Source of the DNA: Gammaproteobacteria bacterium
GTDB lineage: Bacteria; Pseudomonadota; Gammaproteobacteria; JASBUN01
Reading direction: 5' to 3'
Assembly: GCA_030147845.1 (NCBI GenBank)
Contig: JASBUN010000005.1
Span: 1 to 64,000 of the forward strand
DNA length: 64,000 nt
Of the stretch, positions 38,759-47,832 are shown piece by piece. Below the pieces are notes generated by a model. It worked only from the letters and a program-made list of their open reading frames with translations, made no database searches and was not told the origin of the DNA. Made by a program: the position numbers and the translations under genes. Every line of letters begins with the position of its first letter. Positions within the stretch are counted from its first letter, which is position 1.

Positions 38759-40852
38759 ATGACTGACGCCAACGCCAATGAATTGATCAATGAAACCAGT
38801 CCCTATTTGCTGCAGCATGCACACAACCCTGTGCAGTGGTTTCCCTGGGGCACGCAGGCCATTGAAAAGGCACGTCGCGAAGACAAGCCGATTTTGCTCT
38901 CGGTAGGTTATTCCGCCTGTCACTGGTGTCACGTCATGGCGCACGAATCTTTCGAAGACCCGGCCACCGCCGCGGTCATGAACGAATTCTTCGTCAACAT
39001 CAAAGTGGACCGTGAGGAGCGACCCGATCTAGACAAGATTTATCAGCGCGCCCACCAACTACTAACACAACGTCCCGGCGGCTGGCCGCTGACCATGTTT
39101 TTAATGCCGGACGACCACATGCCATTCTTCGGCGGCACCTACTTCCCGAACCAGTCGCGACACAATCTTCCCGCATTCGCCGATCTGCTGCGTCGCGTCG
39201 CCGAGGTATATCAAACACAGCGCGACGAGCTACGCCAGCAAAACCACGCGTTGCTACAGGCATTGCAGTCGCTACGCGTAAGCGATACCCAGGCGACAAC
39301 CATGATCAACCCGGCGCCGTTGGACATCGCGCGCCAACAGCTGGAAAACAGTCTGGACGCAAAACACGGCGGTTTCGGTCAAGCGCCGAAATTCCCGCAC
39401 ACGACCAGTTTAGAGCGGTTACTGCGCCACTGGGCCGGATCGAATGGCGTCGATGTGCGCAGCCTGCAGATGGCCTGCTTCACACTTCAGCGCATGGCCC
39501 TTGGTGGGGTACAGGACCAGATAGGGGGCGGCTTCTGCCGCTACTCGGTCGACGACTACTGGATGATCCCTCATTTCGAGAAGATGCTCTACGACAATGG
39601 GCCGCTGTTGGCGCTCTACGGTCAAGCATACGCCGCCACCGGCGAGCGCCTGTTTGGCGACACCGCCGAACATATCGCTACATGGACCTTGCGGGAGATG
39701 CAATCCGCCGAAGGTGGCTATTATTCCAGCCTGGATGCCGACTCCGAGGGCGTGGAAGGCAAGTTTTATGTCTGGAGTCGCGAACAGGTCCGCGAGCTGC
39801 TCGACGAACACCAATTCGAACTGTTTGCGCGCCGCTATGGGCTCGACCGGCAAGCCAACTTTGAGGGCCAATGGTATCCGCACGTATTTCACGATTGGGA
39901 TGACTTGACCGAGCACTTCTCGCTCTCGGAAGAGGACGCGCGAGCCACCATCGACCGCGCGCATGCGCGCCTATTCCAGGCGCGTGAACAGCGCCCGCGG
40001 CCCGGCCGCGACGACAAGGTACTAACCGCCTGGAACGCGCTCATGATCAAGGGCATGGCCGTGGCCGGCCGCCACATGGGCCGCCCCGAGTGGATTCACT
40101 CGGCGCAACGTTCACTGGATTTTTTACGCGCCACGCTTTGGCAAGACGGCCGCCTACTGGCTACGTACAAGGATGGTCACGCACATTTAAACGCCTATCT
40201 GGACGACTACGTCTTTCTGATCGACGCAATACTTGAGCTACTACAGGCACAGTGGCGCGACGGCGATCTCGCTTTTGCTATCGAACTGGCGGACGTGGTA
40301 TTGGCGCAGTTTGAAGACCGCAAGGACGGCGGATTTTATTTTACCGCCGATGACCATGAGACACTGATCGACCGCCCCAAACCGATGGGTGATGAATCGA
40401 CGCCATCGGGTAACGGTATCGCCGCGTACGTATTCGGACGCCTCGGTCATGTGCTGGGAGAAACGCGTTTTCTAGATGCAGCCGAACGCACGCTGCGCGC
40501 GGCATGGACCTCCATTGAACAGCTTCCCTACGCACATACCACCTTGTTGCTGGGGCTCGAGGAGTATCTGTACCCACCGCAGACGGTAATTCTGCGCGGC
40601 GCACACCATGATCTGGCAGTCTGGCATAAACGCAGTGTACGACCCTATGCGCCCCGGCGCCTGACACTGGCCATCACCGACGATGCGCAACAACTACCGA
40701 GCCTATTGACCGAGCGCCGTGCACCCGGCGGCGGCGAAGTCATAGCCTATGTTTGCGCCGGCAGTTCGTGCCTCGCGCCCACTGCCGACTGGGACACATT
40801 TGAACGCCAGCTAACAGACCATGAATTCCATGCAGAGATCCAATGGTCCTGA
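38759..40852 (+). CDS. Thioredoxin-domain (DUF255/YyaL, SPATA20-like) protein
   Basis: A 697-residue protein of the YyaL family. The N-terminal DUF255 thioredoxin-fold domain (residues 1-165) begins [21 protein letters not shown] and contains Cys54-H-W-Cys57, an atypical redox motif. The rest is an (alpha/alpha)6-barrel resembling N-acylglucosamine epimerase/glycosidase folds ([37 protein letters not shown]). The biochemical role is unknown in bacteria. The ATG at 38759 is chosen over a TTG at 38738. TACAAT at 38721 may be its -10 box. Confidence 0.9.
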   Translation: MTDANANELINETSPYLLQHAHNPVQWFPWGTQAIEKARREDKPILLSVGYSACHWCHVMAHESFEDPATAAVMNEFFVNIKVDREERPDLDKIYQRAHQLLTQRPGGWPLTMFLMPDDHMPFFGGTYFPNQSRHNLPAFADLLRRVAEVYQTQRDELRQQNHALLQALQSLRVSDTQATTMINPAPLDIARQQLENSLDAKHGGFGQAPKFPHTTSLERLLRHWAGSNGVDVRSLQMACFTLQRMALGGVQDQIGGGFCRYSVDDYWMIPHFEKMLYDNGPLLALYGQAYAATGERLFGDTAEHIATWTLREMQSAEGGYYSSLDADSEGVEGKFYVWSREQVRELLDEHQFELFARRYGLDRQANFEGQWYPHVFHDWDDLTEHFSLSEEDARATIDRAHARLFQAREQRPRPGRDDKVLTAWNALMIKGMAVAGRHMGRPEWIHSAQRSLDFLRATLWQDGRLLATYKDGHAHLNAYLDDYVFLIDAILELLQAQWRDGDLAFAIELADVVLAQFEDRKDGGFYFTADDHETLIDRPKPMGDESTPSGNGIAAYVFGRLGHVLGETRFLDAAERTLRAAWTSIEQLPYAHTTLLLGLEEYLYPPQTVILRGAHHDLAVWHKRSVRPYAPRRLTLAITDDAQQLPSLLTERRAPGGGEVIAYVCAGSSCLAPTADWDTFERQLTDHEFHAEIQWS

Positions 40853-40885
40853 GCACATACATCACGCGGCTGCGTACTTGAACCA

Positions 40886-41629
40886 ATGCCAGGCGTGTTC
40901 AGCGGCGTAAAATATTTTATCCGCGGCTTCAGCCTACTCAATCGGCCTGGCGTGCGTCGTTACGTGTATATTCCTCTGCTCATCAATAGCTTATTGTTCG
41001 CCGCCTTGATCGGCTTCGGCGGCGCCGAATTCTCTCACTTACTAAACTGGCTATTATCGTTCCTGCCGTCATGGCTGGACTGGCTGCGCTGGCTGTTGTG
41101 GCCGTTATTTGCACTGTTGGCGCTGATCGTGGTGTTTTTCACCTTTTCGATCGTCGCCAATCTGATCGGCGCACCGTTTAACAGTCTGTTGTCAGCGGCG
41201 GTGGAACGACATCTGCACGGACACCGCGCCGCCGCCGACCTATCATGGATCCAATCGCTACGCGAGATACTGCCGGCGCTCGTCGATGAATTGCGCAAAC
41301 TGGCCTATCTCGCCGTTTGGGGCTTCCCGTTGCTAATCTTGACCGTGATGCCCGTGCTCAATTTTGCCGCGCCGGTACTTTGGGGCGGCTTCGGCGCCTG
41401 GATGTTGGTGGTGCAATATGGTGACTATCCTATGGGCAATCACGGCATAAACTTTCGCGCCCAACGACGCCTTTTACGCGCTTGCCCGGGAACATCGATG
41501 GGCTTTGGCGGTGCTGCGCTAATCGCCACCATGACCCCGTTTTTGAATTTTCTGGTCATGCCGGCGGCCGTAGCCGGCGCCACTGTAATGTGGGTAGAAC
41601 GCCTGCAACAAGTAGCCGATCGCGATTGA
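40886..41629 (+). CDS. cysZ: Sulfate transporter CysZ (EI24 family)
   Basis: A 247-residue membrane protein of the EI24/CysZ family, a sulfate uptake channel in the inner membrane. It has an N-terminal PGVFSGVKYFIRGFSLL and about four hydrophobic segments. The conserved FSIVANLIGAPFNSLL lies near residue 88, and the late motif is MGFGGAALIATMTPFLNFLVMPAAVAGAT. It is complete, with the ATG 33 bases after the preceding stop. The repeat-filled gap 41630-42141 separates it from the convergent PfkB kinase. Confidence 0.9.
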   Translation: MPGVFSGVKYFIRGFSLLNRPGVRRYVYIPLLINSLLFAALIGFGGAEFSHLLNWLLSFLPSWLDWLRWLLWPLFALLALIVVFFTFSIVANLIGAPFNSLLSAAVERHLHGHRAAADLSWIQSLREILPALVDELRKLAYLAVWGFPLLILTVMPVLNFAAPVLWGGFGAWMLVVQYGDYPMGNHGINFRAQRRLLRACPGTSMGFGGAALIATMTPFLNFLVMPAAVAGATVMWVERLQQVADRD

Positions 41630-41654
41630 CGACATCGCACCACGCAGCCGGCCC

Positions 41655-41804
41655 GCACGGCTGAAGCCGTGCCTACAAAAATCATATGGTACGCGGTTGT
41701 TTGTGGTAGAAACTTCGTCGGCACGGATTCATCCGTGCATAATTCAGAGGTCACGAAACGAGCTAAGCCATTCACCTTGGCGCGCGTTGCGCCTTGGCGA
41801 GAGC
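41655..41804 (-). repeat. Palindromic intergenic repeat unit with tail (copy 2a)
   Basis: The core 41655-41738 carries GCACGGCTGAAGCCGTGC and GCACGGATTCATCCGTGC and is the inverse orientation of copy 1. It continues into a 66-base tail rich in TTGGCG and ending CGAGAGC. It is nearly identical to 41918-42067, exactly 263 bases downstream. Confidence 0.85.
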
Positions 41805-41832
41805 ATCATCATTTGCGGCGCCCGGACCTGAA

Positions 41833-41881
41833 TCTCTCGCAAAGCCGCTAAGCTCGCAAAGAAAACACAGGCTTTATGCGG
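41833..41881 (-). repeat. Second repeat module (copy 2)
   Basis: Starts CTCTCGCAAAGCCGC and ends GGCTTTATGCGG. It is the reverse-complement counterpart of 22342-22388. It sits between copies 2a and 2b of the palindromic unit. Confidence 0.6.
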
Positions 41882-41917
41882 TTCCGTCCGCGCGCGGACA
41901 GATCCACCCAGATCGAT

Positions 41918-42067
41918 GCACGGCAAAAGCCGTGCCCACAAAAATCATACGGTACGCGGTTGTTTGTGGCAGAAATTTCGTCGGCACGGATTCATCCGTG
42001 CATAATTCAGAGGTCACGAAGCGAGGTAACTCATTCACCTTGGCGCGCTTTGCGCCTTGGCGAGAAC
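41918..42067 (-). repeat. Palindromic intergenic repeat unit with tail (copy 2b)
   Basis: It aligns without gaps to 41655-41804 with about a dozen substitutions by eye. The first palindrome has an altered centre (GCACGGCAAAAGCCGTGC) but keeps its stems. The tail ends CGAGAAC. The gap 41630-42141 contains nothing else I can support; frames in it are made by the repeats. Confidence 0.85.
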
Positions 42068-42141
42068 CACTTGGGTTAGCTTGAGCTTATCGAGCACAAC
42101 AATCGCCCGGCACACCGACATAATCCGCGCAAAAACCCGAA

Positions 42142-43074
42142 CTATAAGCGGTAGTCAAACGCTTCCTGGAAGCGCTGCTCGAACTCGTCGCGCTCGAAGC
42201 GGTGATTCTGCGTGCCGTGCTGCTCGATCTTCATGGCGCCCATGAGCGCGGCTACGCGACCCGTGGTATCCCAATCCATATCGTGCATTAGCCCATATAA
42301 CAACCCGGCGCGATATGCATCACCACAGCCGGTCGGGTCGTTGATCTCGCGAGGCGTGGCCGCCGGTATCTCCAGGCGATGTTGCGAGGTATAGATCAAC
42401 GAGCCCTGAGCCCCGCGCGTGATGATCAATGCGCGCACATGCTCGGCCAACTCGTGCGGTGATTTGCCGGTGCGATCCTGCATCAATTGCGCTTCATAGT
42501 CGTTCAGGGTGACCCAGGAGGCTTGCTCGACGAAACGCATCAACTCGTCGCCGTCGAACATGGGCATGCCTTGGCCGGGATCGAAGATGAACGGAATATC
42601 GGCATCGCTGAACTGCGTGGCATGATCCAACATACCATCACGACCATCGGGCGAAACGATACCGATACTGATACCCTGCGCCTCTCCGACACGCACCTGG
42701 TGTGACATGCTCATGGCGCCGGGATGAAATGCGGTGATCTGGTTATCGTCCATATCGGTGGTGATAAAAGCCTGCGCGGTATAGGTGCTATCGATCTGTT
42801 TGACGTGGCGCGCATCAATACCACAGCGCGTCATCCACTCCGCATACTGGCCGAAGTCGTTACCGACCGTTCCCATAGGCAGACCATCGCCGCCCAACAG
42901 TTTCAGACTGTAGGCGATGTTGCCGGCGCAGCCGCCGAACTCGCGGCGCATCTCCGGCACCAAGAACGACACGTTCAACATGTGCACCTTGTCCGGCAGA
43001 ATGTGATTCTTGAATCGATCAGGAAACACCATAATGGTGTCGTAGGCAAATGATCCACAGATGAGGGCCGTCAT
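42142..43074 (-). CDS. PfkB-family carbohydrate/adenosine-like kinase
   Basis: A 310-residue ribokinase-fold kinase. ALICGSFAYDTIM opens the protein. FGGCAGNIAYSLKLLGG matches the first PfkB signature. NDPTGCGDAYRAGLLYG is the second, with the catalytic Asp in the GCGDAYRAG anion hole. The closest groups I recall are adenosine kinase-like proteins of proteobacteria, so a nucleoside or sugar substrate is possible; the exact substrate is not readable. It lies 73 bases downstream of dgkA at the end of the gcvPB-dgkA run. Confidence 0.85.
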   Translation of the reverse strand: MTALICGSFAYDTIMVFPDRFKNHILPDKVHMLNVSFLVPEMRREFGGCAGNIAYSLKLLGGDGLPMGTVGNDFGQYAEWMTRCGIDARHVKQIDSTYTAQAFITTDMDDNQITAFHPGAMSMSHQVRVGEAQGISIGIVSPDGRDGMLDHATQFSDADIPFIFDPGQGMPMFDGDELMRFVEQASWVTLNDYEAQLMQDRTGKSPHELAEHVRALIITRGAQGSLIYTSQHRLEIPAATPREINDPTGCGDAYRAGLLYGLMHDMDWDTTGRVAALMGAMKIEQHGTQNHRFERDEFEQRFQEAFDYRL

Positions 43075-43147
43075 GGCTACTCCCTATTACGTCGTTATGT
43101 TTGTTTTACCGGTCGAATACAGGCCGAGCGCCCGCGGTTTAAGATAA

Positions 43148-43519
43148 TCAGATGAAGCGCTCCCAGAGCACCAATAACCATACAGTAGCAACATTGACCA
43201 GCGCGATGAATACCGCGGCCGAGCCCATATCCTTGGCGCGGCCACAAAGCGTCGTCCATTCGTCACCGAAGCGGTCGGCCACCGCTTCGACCGCCGAGTT
43301 TAACAGTTCGACGATCAGAACCAATAGCAAACTGCCGATTAGCAGCGCGCGTTCCATGCCGGTGCGCCCCAACCAAACGGCCACTGGCGTCAGAACCACG
43401 ACTAGCAACAACTCCTGACGAAACGCCGCTTCCTTGAAGAACGCCGACTTCAGCCCCAACCAGGAATAGCGGGTCGCGTAGACGATTCGCGCAATGCCTT
43501 TTCGATCTGGTTTCGGCAT
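43148..43519 (-). CDS. dgkA: Diacylglycerol kinase
   Basis: A 123-residue DgkA-type kinase with three membrane helices and the catalytic stretch ELLNSAVEAVADRFGDEW followed by KDMGSAAVFIAL. It recycles diacylglycerol released from phospholipids in the inner membrane. Length and helix order match E. coli DgkA. It starts 18 bases after gcvPB and is probably co-transcribed with it. Confidence 0.95.
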   Translation of the reverse strand: MPKPDRKGIARIVYATRYSWLGLKSAFFKEAAFRQELLLVVVLTPVAVWLGRTGMERALLIGSLLLVLIVELLNSAVEAVADRFGDEWTTLCGRAKDMGSAAVFIALVNVATVWLLVLWERFI

Positions 43520-43537
43520 AGCTCGTTTGGCTTTCAG

Positions 43538-44992
43538 TTACGGTTGTGTCGGCTTCCAGGTCAGGTCCAATTCACGCGCCGCACGCACATCGTCCAGACG
43601 CCTGACTGGCATGGTGTGCGGCGCACTGGTCACTTGCTCCGGGTTGCTGCGTGCTTCTTCCTGGATACTGCACAACGCATCGATGAGGCCATCCAGTGTG
43701 TCTTTGTCTTCAGACTCGGTCGGCTCGATAAGCAGGCATTCCGGCACCAACAGAGGGAAATAGGTCGTCGGCGCATGATAACCATAATCCAACAGTCGCT
43801 TGGCGAATGCCATGGTGTTAACGCCTAACTCCTTGGCTTGGCGTTTCAGGGTAATGATAAACTCGTGTGTGGCGCGTCGATCGGGATAGGCCAAATCGAA
43901 GCCTTTGCCGCGCAGCCGCGCCATCATGTAGTTGGCGTTCAGCGTCGAATATTCAGCTACACGCACCATGCCTTCACGCCCCAGCAAGCGCGCATAGATA
44001 TAGGCACGCAGCAATACGCCGGCGTTGCCCATAAAAGCGGACATGCGCCCGATCGTTTGCGGGCAGTCCGCACGCGTCAGCCAGCGGTATTGATCGCCAT
44101 CGAAAGCCACCATCGGCACCGGCAGAAACGGCACCAGGCGTGCGCTGACGCCAACCGGTCCGGCGCCAGGTCCGCCACCGCCATGAGGTGTCGAAAACGT
44201 CTTGTGCAAGTTCATGTGAATGACGTCGAAACCCATATCGCCGGGACGGACCTTACCGAGGATGGCATTTAGGTTGGCGCCATCGTAGTAGAGCAGACCA
44301 CCCGCGTCATGCACGACTTTGGCGATGTCTTTGATACGACGCTCGAATACACCCAGCGTCGACGGATTAGTCAACATCAGGCCGGCCGTATGCGGACCAA
44401 CAACCTGTTTGAGCGCGGCAAGGTCTACGTCACCGTGCCTATCCGTAGGGATTTCGCGCACCTTGTAGCCACACATGACCGCCGACGCAGGGTTGGTACC
44501 GTGCGCGGCATCAGGCACCAGCACTTCGGTGCGGGCATGATCATCGCGCGAATCGTGATAGGCCCGAATCATCGCCATGCCGGCAAATTCGCCCTGCGCA
44601 CCGGCGGCCGGCGTCAATGACACCTGTTTCATGCCGGTCACTTCCTTGAGCATCTCCTGCAACTCGTACATGCAAGCCAGGAAACCCTGGCCGAAGGACT
44701 CCGGCCCGAGCGGATGACGCGCCAAGAACCCCGGCAGCATCGCCAATTTGTTGCAGCCGCGCGGATTGTATTTCATGGTGCACGATCCGAGCGGATAGAA
44801 ATGCGTATCAATGGAGAAGTTCTTCTGCGACAAGCGCGTATAGTGGCGCACCACCTGCAACTCGGATACTTCAGGCAACAGCGGCCGCGACTGACGCCGC
44901 AGATGGGCGGGAATCGCGGCTATATCAGCGCGCTGTCGTGGCATCTGCGCCGCATTGATGCGGCCCGGTTTAGAACGTTCAAAAATCAGCAT
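43538..44992 (-). CDS. gcvPB: Glycine dehydrogenase (decarboxylating) subunit 2
   Basis: The C-terminal half of the P protein as a separate 484-residue subunit. It carries the PLP lysine in the motif [17 protein letters not shown] and the family N-terminus ([20 protein letters not shown]). With GcvPA it decarboxylates glycine and hands the aminomethyl group to the lipoyl arm of GcvH. It is separated from gcvPA by tpx and by a 214-base gap carrying strong hairpins. dgkA follows closely. Confidence 0.96.
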   Translation of the reverse strand: MLIFERSKPGRINAAQMPRQRADIAAIPAHLRRQSRPLLPEVSELQVVRHYTRLSQKNFSIDTHFYPLGSCTMKYNPRGCNKLAMLPGFLARHPLGPESFGQGFLACMYELQEMLKEVTGMKQVSLTPAAGAQGEFAGMAMIRAYHDSRDDHARTEVLVPDAAHGTNPASAVMCGYKVREIPTDRHGDVDLAALKQVVGPHTAGLMLTNPSTLGVFERRIKDIAKVVHDAGGLLYYDGANLNAILGKVRPGDMGFDVIHMNLHKTFSTPHGGGGPGAGPVGVSARLVPFLPVPMVAFDGDQYRWLTRADCPQTIGRMSAFMGNAGVLLRAYIYARLLGREGMVRVAEYSTLNANYMMARLRGKGFDLAYPDRRATHEFIITLKRQAKELGVNTMAFAKRLLDYGYHAPTTYFPLLVPECLLIEPTESEDKDTLDGLIDALCSIQEEARSNPEQVTSAPHTMPVRRLDDVRAARELDLTWKPTQP

Positions 44993-45091
44993 AGCTCGAT
45001 TCGTCCCGATGTCGTCGTTTCAATACCTACAGGCGGAGACGTGCGCGCACTGGCTCCGCCGCACTGATAGGAACCCGGCGCGGTCACGGCG

Positions 45092-45130
45092 TCGGTGACG
45101 ATTGCAGGTCAAAGCCGCAATCGTCACCGA
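45092..45130. other. 14-bp perfect hairpin between tpx and gcvPB
   Basis: TCGGTGACGATTGC at 45092-45105 pairs perfectly with GCAATCGTCACCGA at 45117-45130 around an 11-base loop. No T-run follows on either strand, so it is not a standard terminator. A second, 7-bp hairpin (GGCGGAG/CTCCGCC) lies at 45032-45060, closer to gcvPB. Confidence 0.7.
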
Positions 45131-45206
45131 AAGTCGTTAGACCGCACCGGCTCCGGCCCATCGCCGTCATGTTTACTAATGATCACCGTTGCAGTGCATG
45201 CGCCCG

Positions 45207-45707
45207 TCAGCCGAGGGCCGCGAGCGCCTTTTCATAGTCCGGCTCCTGGGCGATCTCCGGCACCAGCTCCGCATAGACCACCTTGTTGTCACCATCGAGC
45301 ACCACCACAGCGCGGGCGGTAACGCCGGCCAGCGGCCCGTCTGTAATAAGCACGCCATAATCTTTGGCGAAATTGCGCGAACGCATCATCGCCAAAGGAA
45401 TAACGTTGCTTAATTTTTCGCCGGTGCAAAAACGGCTCATAGCAAAGGGAAGATCCGCTGAAATGATCAGCATTACGACATCGTCCCGAGCCTTGGCAGC
45501 CTCATTGAATTTCTTAGTGGACAGCGCGCACACCGGCGTATCGAGGCTGGGCACGATATTTAGCAGCTTCATCTTACCTTTGTAATCGGCCAGTGTTCGG
45601 TCGTTAAGTTCAGCATCCACCAGGTGTATATCCGGCGCCGATTGTCCAACCGCCGGAAGTTCTCCATTGGTATGAATTTCGGCACCTCTTAATGTAATCG
45701 TCGCCAT
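45207..45707 (-). CDS. tpx: Thiol peroxidase Tpx
   Basis: A 166-residue atypical 2-Cys peroxiredoxin of the Tpx group. The peroxidatic Cys60 is in SLDTPVCALSTKKF and the resolving Cys94 in MSRFCTGEKL, each one residue earlier than in E. coli. It reduces peroxides in cytoplasm or periplasm using thioredoxin. The ATG at 45705-45707 has GGGAG 7 bases upstream; the frame extending to 45764 is rejected. It interrupts the gcv genes, between gcvPA and gcvPB, and has its own upstream gap with a dyad at 45739-45758. Confidence 0.96.
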   Translation of the reverse strand: MATITLRGAEIHTNGELPAVGQSAPDIHLVDAELNDRTLADYKGKMKLLNIVPSLDTPVCALSTKKFNEAAKARDDVVMLIISADLPFAMSRFCTGEKLSNVIPLAMMRSRNFAKDYGVLITDGPLAGVTARAVVVLDGDNKVVYAELVPEIAQEPDYEKALAALG

Positions 45708-45738
45708 AACAATTCTCCCGTGATTCGTGATATTCAAT

Positions 45739-45758
45739 GTTCTCGACCGGCCGAGAAC
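45739..45758. promoter_or_regulatory. Operator-like 20-bp dyad upstream of tpx
   Basis: GTTCTCGACCGGCCGAGAAC is a near-perfect palindrome (one central mismatched pair) centred about 41 bases before the tpx ATG. A GATAAT (minus strand 45786-45781) upstream is a possible -10 box without a clear -35. It could be a repressor or activator site, or an mRNA hairpin. Confidence 0.45.
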
Positions 45759-45968
45759 GGCCACTGCCGTGACTACCCAAATTATCTACAGCGTCCCTGC
45801 GCGAACAGTACACCGATGATATAGGCGCCATCGCCGTCGTGCCCGGTGACAGCGTGGGCGTTGGCACGGACGATCGCGCCCAAGACATAGCGGCGGCTCC
45901 GGCGCCCGCGCGCCACACGCCCTGTTCGCGACGCCTTACATCTTCGACGCTATAGGACAATTAAACAC

Positions 45969-47330
45969 TTAATGCTTCGACAAAATGCGCTCCAAATGTC
46001 CGGCATAGGTCTCGATATCGTCGGCCGATTTGGTTTCCGTCGCGCACACCAGCATACAATTATCCAGCTCTGCGTAATCGGCGCCCAGCGCATAGCCGCC
46101 AAGTATATTTTGTGCCTGCAGCGCGCGGGTAATGTCTTTGAGCGGGGCGTCAAAACGCACTACCGCCTCATGGAATGAAGCACTGTCGAATACGCGTGTG
46201 ACGCCGGCGATGGACGTTAGCCGCTCGACCAGCGCCTGCGTATTGGCATGACTGGCCGCAGCCACGCGCTCCAGCCCTTCGGCGCCCAATAACGCCATAT
46301 AAATGGTTGAGGCGGTCACCATGAGGCCTTGATTGGTGCAGATATTGGAAGTCGCCTTGGAACGCCGAATGTGCTGTTCACGGGCTTGCAAGGTCAGTGC
46401 AAAGCCAGGCTTACCCTCCATGTCTACGGTGCGGCCGATGATGCGCCCCGGCATTTGACGCACGTGCTCCTGTCGGCAACAGAGAAAGCCATAGTTTGGG
46501 CCGCCGGAGGACAATGGGATACCGAGTGACTGACCTTCTCCGCAGGCGATATCGGCGCCAGCGGTGCCCCACTGGCCCGGCGGCTTCAGTAATGCCAGTG
46601 CGGTCGGATTGACGACGCCGATCACTAACGCGCCCTGCGCGTGCGCCCAATCCGTCAACACATCAACTTCTTCCATCACACCGAAAAAATTCGGCTGTGG
46701 AATGACCAGCGCCGCAACATCATTATGTTCGCCGGGCAAACCGGCTGCATCCAAACGGCCCTGCTTATGATCGTAGTCCAATTCCTCGATCACCAGTCCT
46801 TGATTGCCGACCAGCGCGCGCACCGTCTCGCGATACTGAGGCTGCACGCTGCGTGGCATCAGAATGCGCTTGCTGTTGGATTTTCGATTGGCACGCACTG
46901 CCATCAGTACCGCCTCGGCCAGCGCCGACGCGCCGTCATAGAGCGAGGCGTTAGAGACATCCATGCCGTTTAGACTCGCCATCATAGTCTGGTATTCATA
47001 CAACAACTGCAGCGTGCCCTGGCTGGCTTCGGCCTGGTATGGGGTATATGCGGTGTAAAACTCGCCGCGTGTGGCCAGCTCCCAAACCGCCGCCGGAATG
47101 TGATGCTCGTAAGCGCCCGCGCCGATGAAGCACATAGGCAGACCATCCTGCTGTGCGCGCGCACTCATGAGGCGCGCAATTTCACCCTCGCTCATGCCCT
47201 CAGGAATAGCGTCGAGCGGTCGCGAGCGCAGCTCGGCCGGGATCTCTTCGAATAAGTCCTCGATACTGGACACACCGATGGCGTCCAGCATCTCACGTAC
47301 TTCAATTTCGGTGTGCGGTATAAAGGGCAT
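45969..47330 (-). CDS. gcvPA: Glycine dehydrogenase (decarboxylating) subunit 1
   Basis: The N-terminal half of the P protein as a 453-residue subunit. It opens with [19 protein letters not shown], continues with [16 protein letters not shown] and [20 protein letters not shown], and has [14 protein letters not shown]. It forms the heterotetramer with GcvPB. The split architecture is typical of many bacteria outside the enterics. It starts 64 bases after gcvH. A 261-base gap follows before tpx. Confidence 0.96.
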   Translation of the reverse strand: MPFIPHTEIEVREMLDAIGVSSIEDLFEEIPAELRSRPLDAIPEGMSEGEIARLMSARAQQDGLPMCFIGAGAYEHHIPAAVWELATRGEFYTAYTPYQAEASQGTLQLLYEYQTMMASLNGMDVSNASLYDGASALAEAVLMAVRANRKSNSKRILMPRSVQPQYRETVRALVGNQGLVIEELDYDHKQGRLDAAGLPGEHNDVAALVIPQPNFFGVMEEVDVLTDWAHAQGALVIGVVNPTALALLKPPGQWGTAGADIACGEGQSLGIPLSSGGPNYGFLCCRQEHVRQMPGRIIGRTVDMEGKPGFALTLQAREQHIRRSKATSNICTNQGLMVTASTIYMALLGAEGLERVAAASHANTQALVERLTSIAGVTRVFDSASFHEAVVRFDAPLKDITRALQAQNILGGYALGADYAELDNCMLVCATETKSADDIETYAGHLERILSKH

Positions 47331-47394
47331 TGCTCGACTCCAACGGGCCGTACGCGGCTCGAATCATCGCGCCGCGTACGGCGCGGTCGCACTG

Positions 47395-47790
47395 TCAGTG
47401 TTGCTCGGATTCCACGTACGCGCTGTAGGCCTTTGCATCAAGCAGATGTTCGGTGGCATCAGCGTCGGCGGGGCGTAGCTTCATCAGCCAGCCCGCACCA
47501 TAGGGGTCGGTGTTGACCGTTTCGGGACTGTCGGCCAGTGCATCATTACTTTCGATCACCTCGCCGGCCGCCGGACTGTAAACATCCGAAGCCGCCTTGA
47601 CCGACTCTACCACCGCGCACGCCTCTTCCGCTGCGAGCGTACGGCCGACTTCCGGCACTTCGACATAAACCATGTCGCCAAGCAGATCCTGTGCGTGCTC
47701 GGTAATACCAATCAATAAGGAACCGTCGCCCTGTACTTTCACCCACTCGTGACTCTTGGTGTATTTCAGATCAGATGGGATGTTACTCAT
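47395..47790 (-). CDS. gcvH: Glycine cleavage system H protein
   Basis: The lipoyl-carrier protein (131 residues) that shuttles the aminomethyl group between P, T and L proteins. The lipoylation lysine is Lys65 in VVESVKAASDVYSP, modified by the LipB/LipA pair encoded at 14.9-16.6 kb. YTKSHEWVKV at the start and GWLMKLRPAD near the end are standard. It lies 42 bases downstream of gcvT. Confidence 0.97.
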   Translation of the reverse strand: MSNIPSDLKYTKSHEWVKVQGDGSLLIGITEHAQDLLGDMVYVEVPEVGRTLAAEEACAVVESVKAASDVYSPAAGEVIESNDALADSPETVNTDPYGAGWLMKLRPADADATEHLLDAKAYSAYVESEQH

Positions 47791-47832
47791 CGCTGTTTCC
47801 CCTGTCGCATGTATGATGATTCAGTCCGCCGC

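Noticed and set aside
41669-42084. Several 60-100-residue frames across the repeat array, sharing peptides such as GRNFVGTDSSVHNSEVTKR
   Set aside because: The shared peptides arise because the DNA repeats are translated; there is no ribosome site and the same peptide pattern occurs at other repeat copies.
45610-45960. A 116-residue frame upstream of tpx
   Set aside because: It runs through the tpx promoter dyad and into tpx in another frame; no family resemblance.
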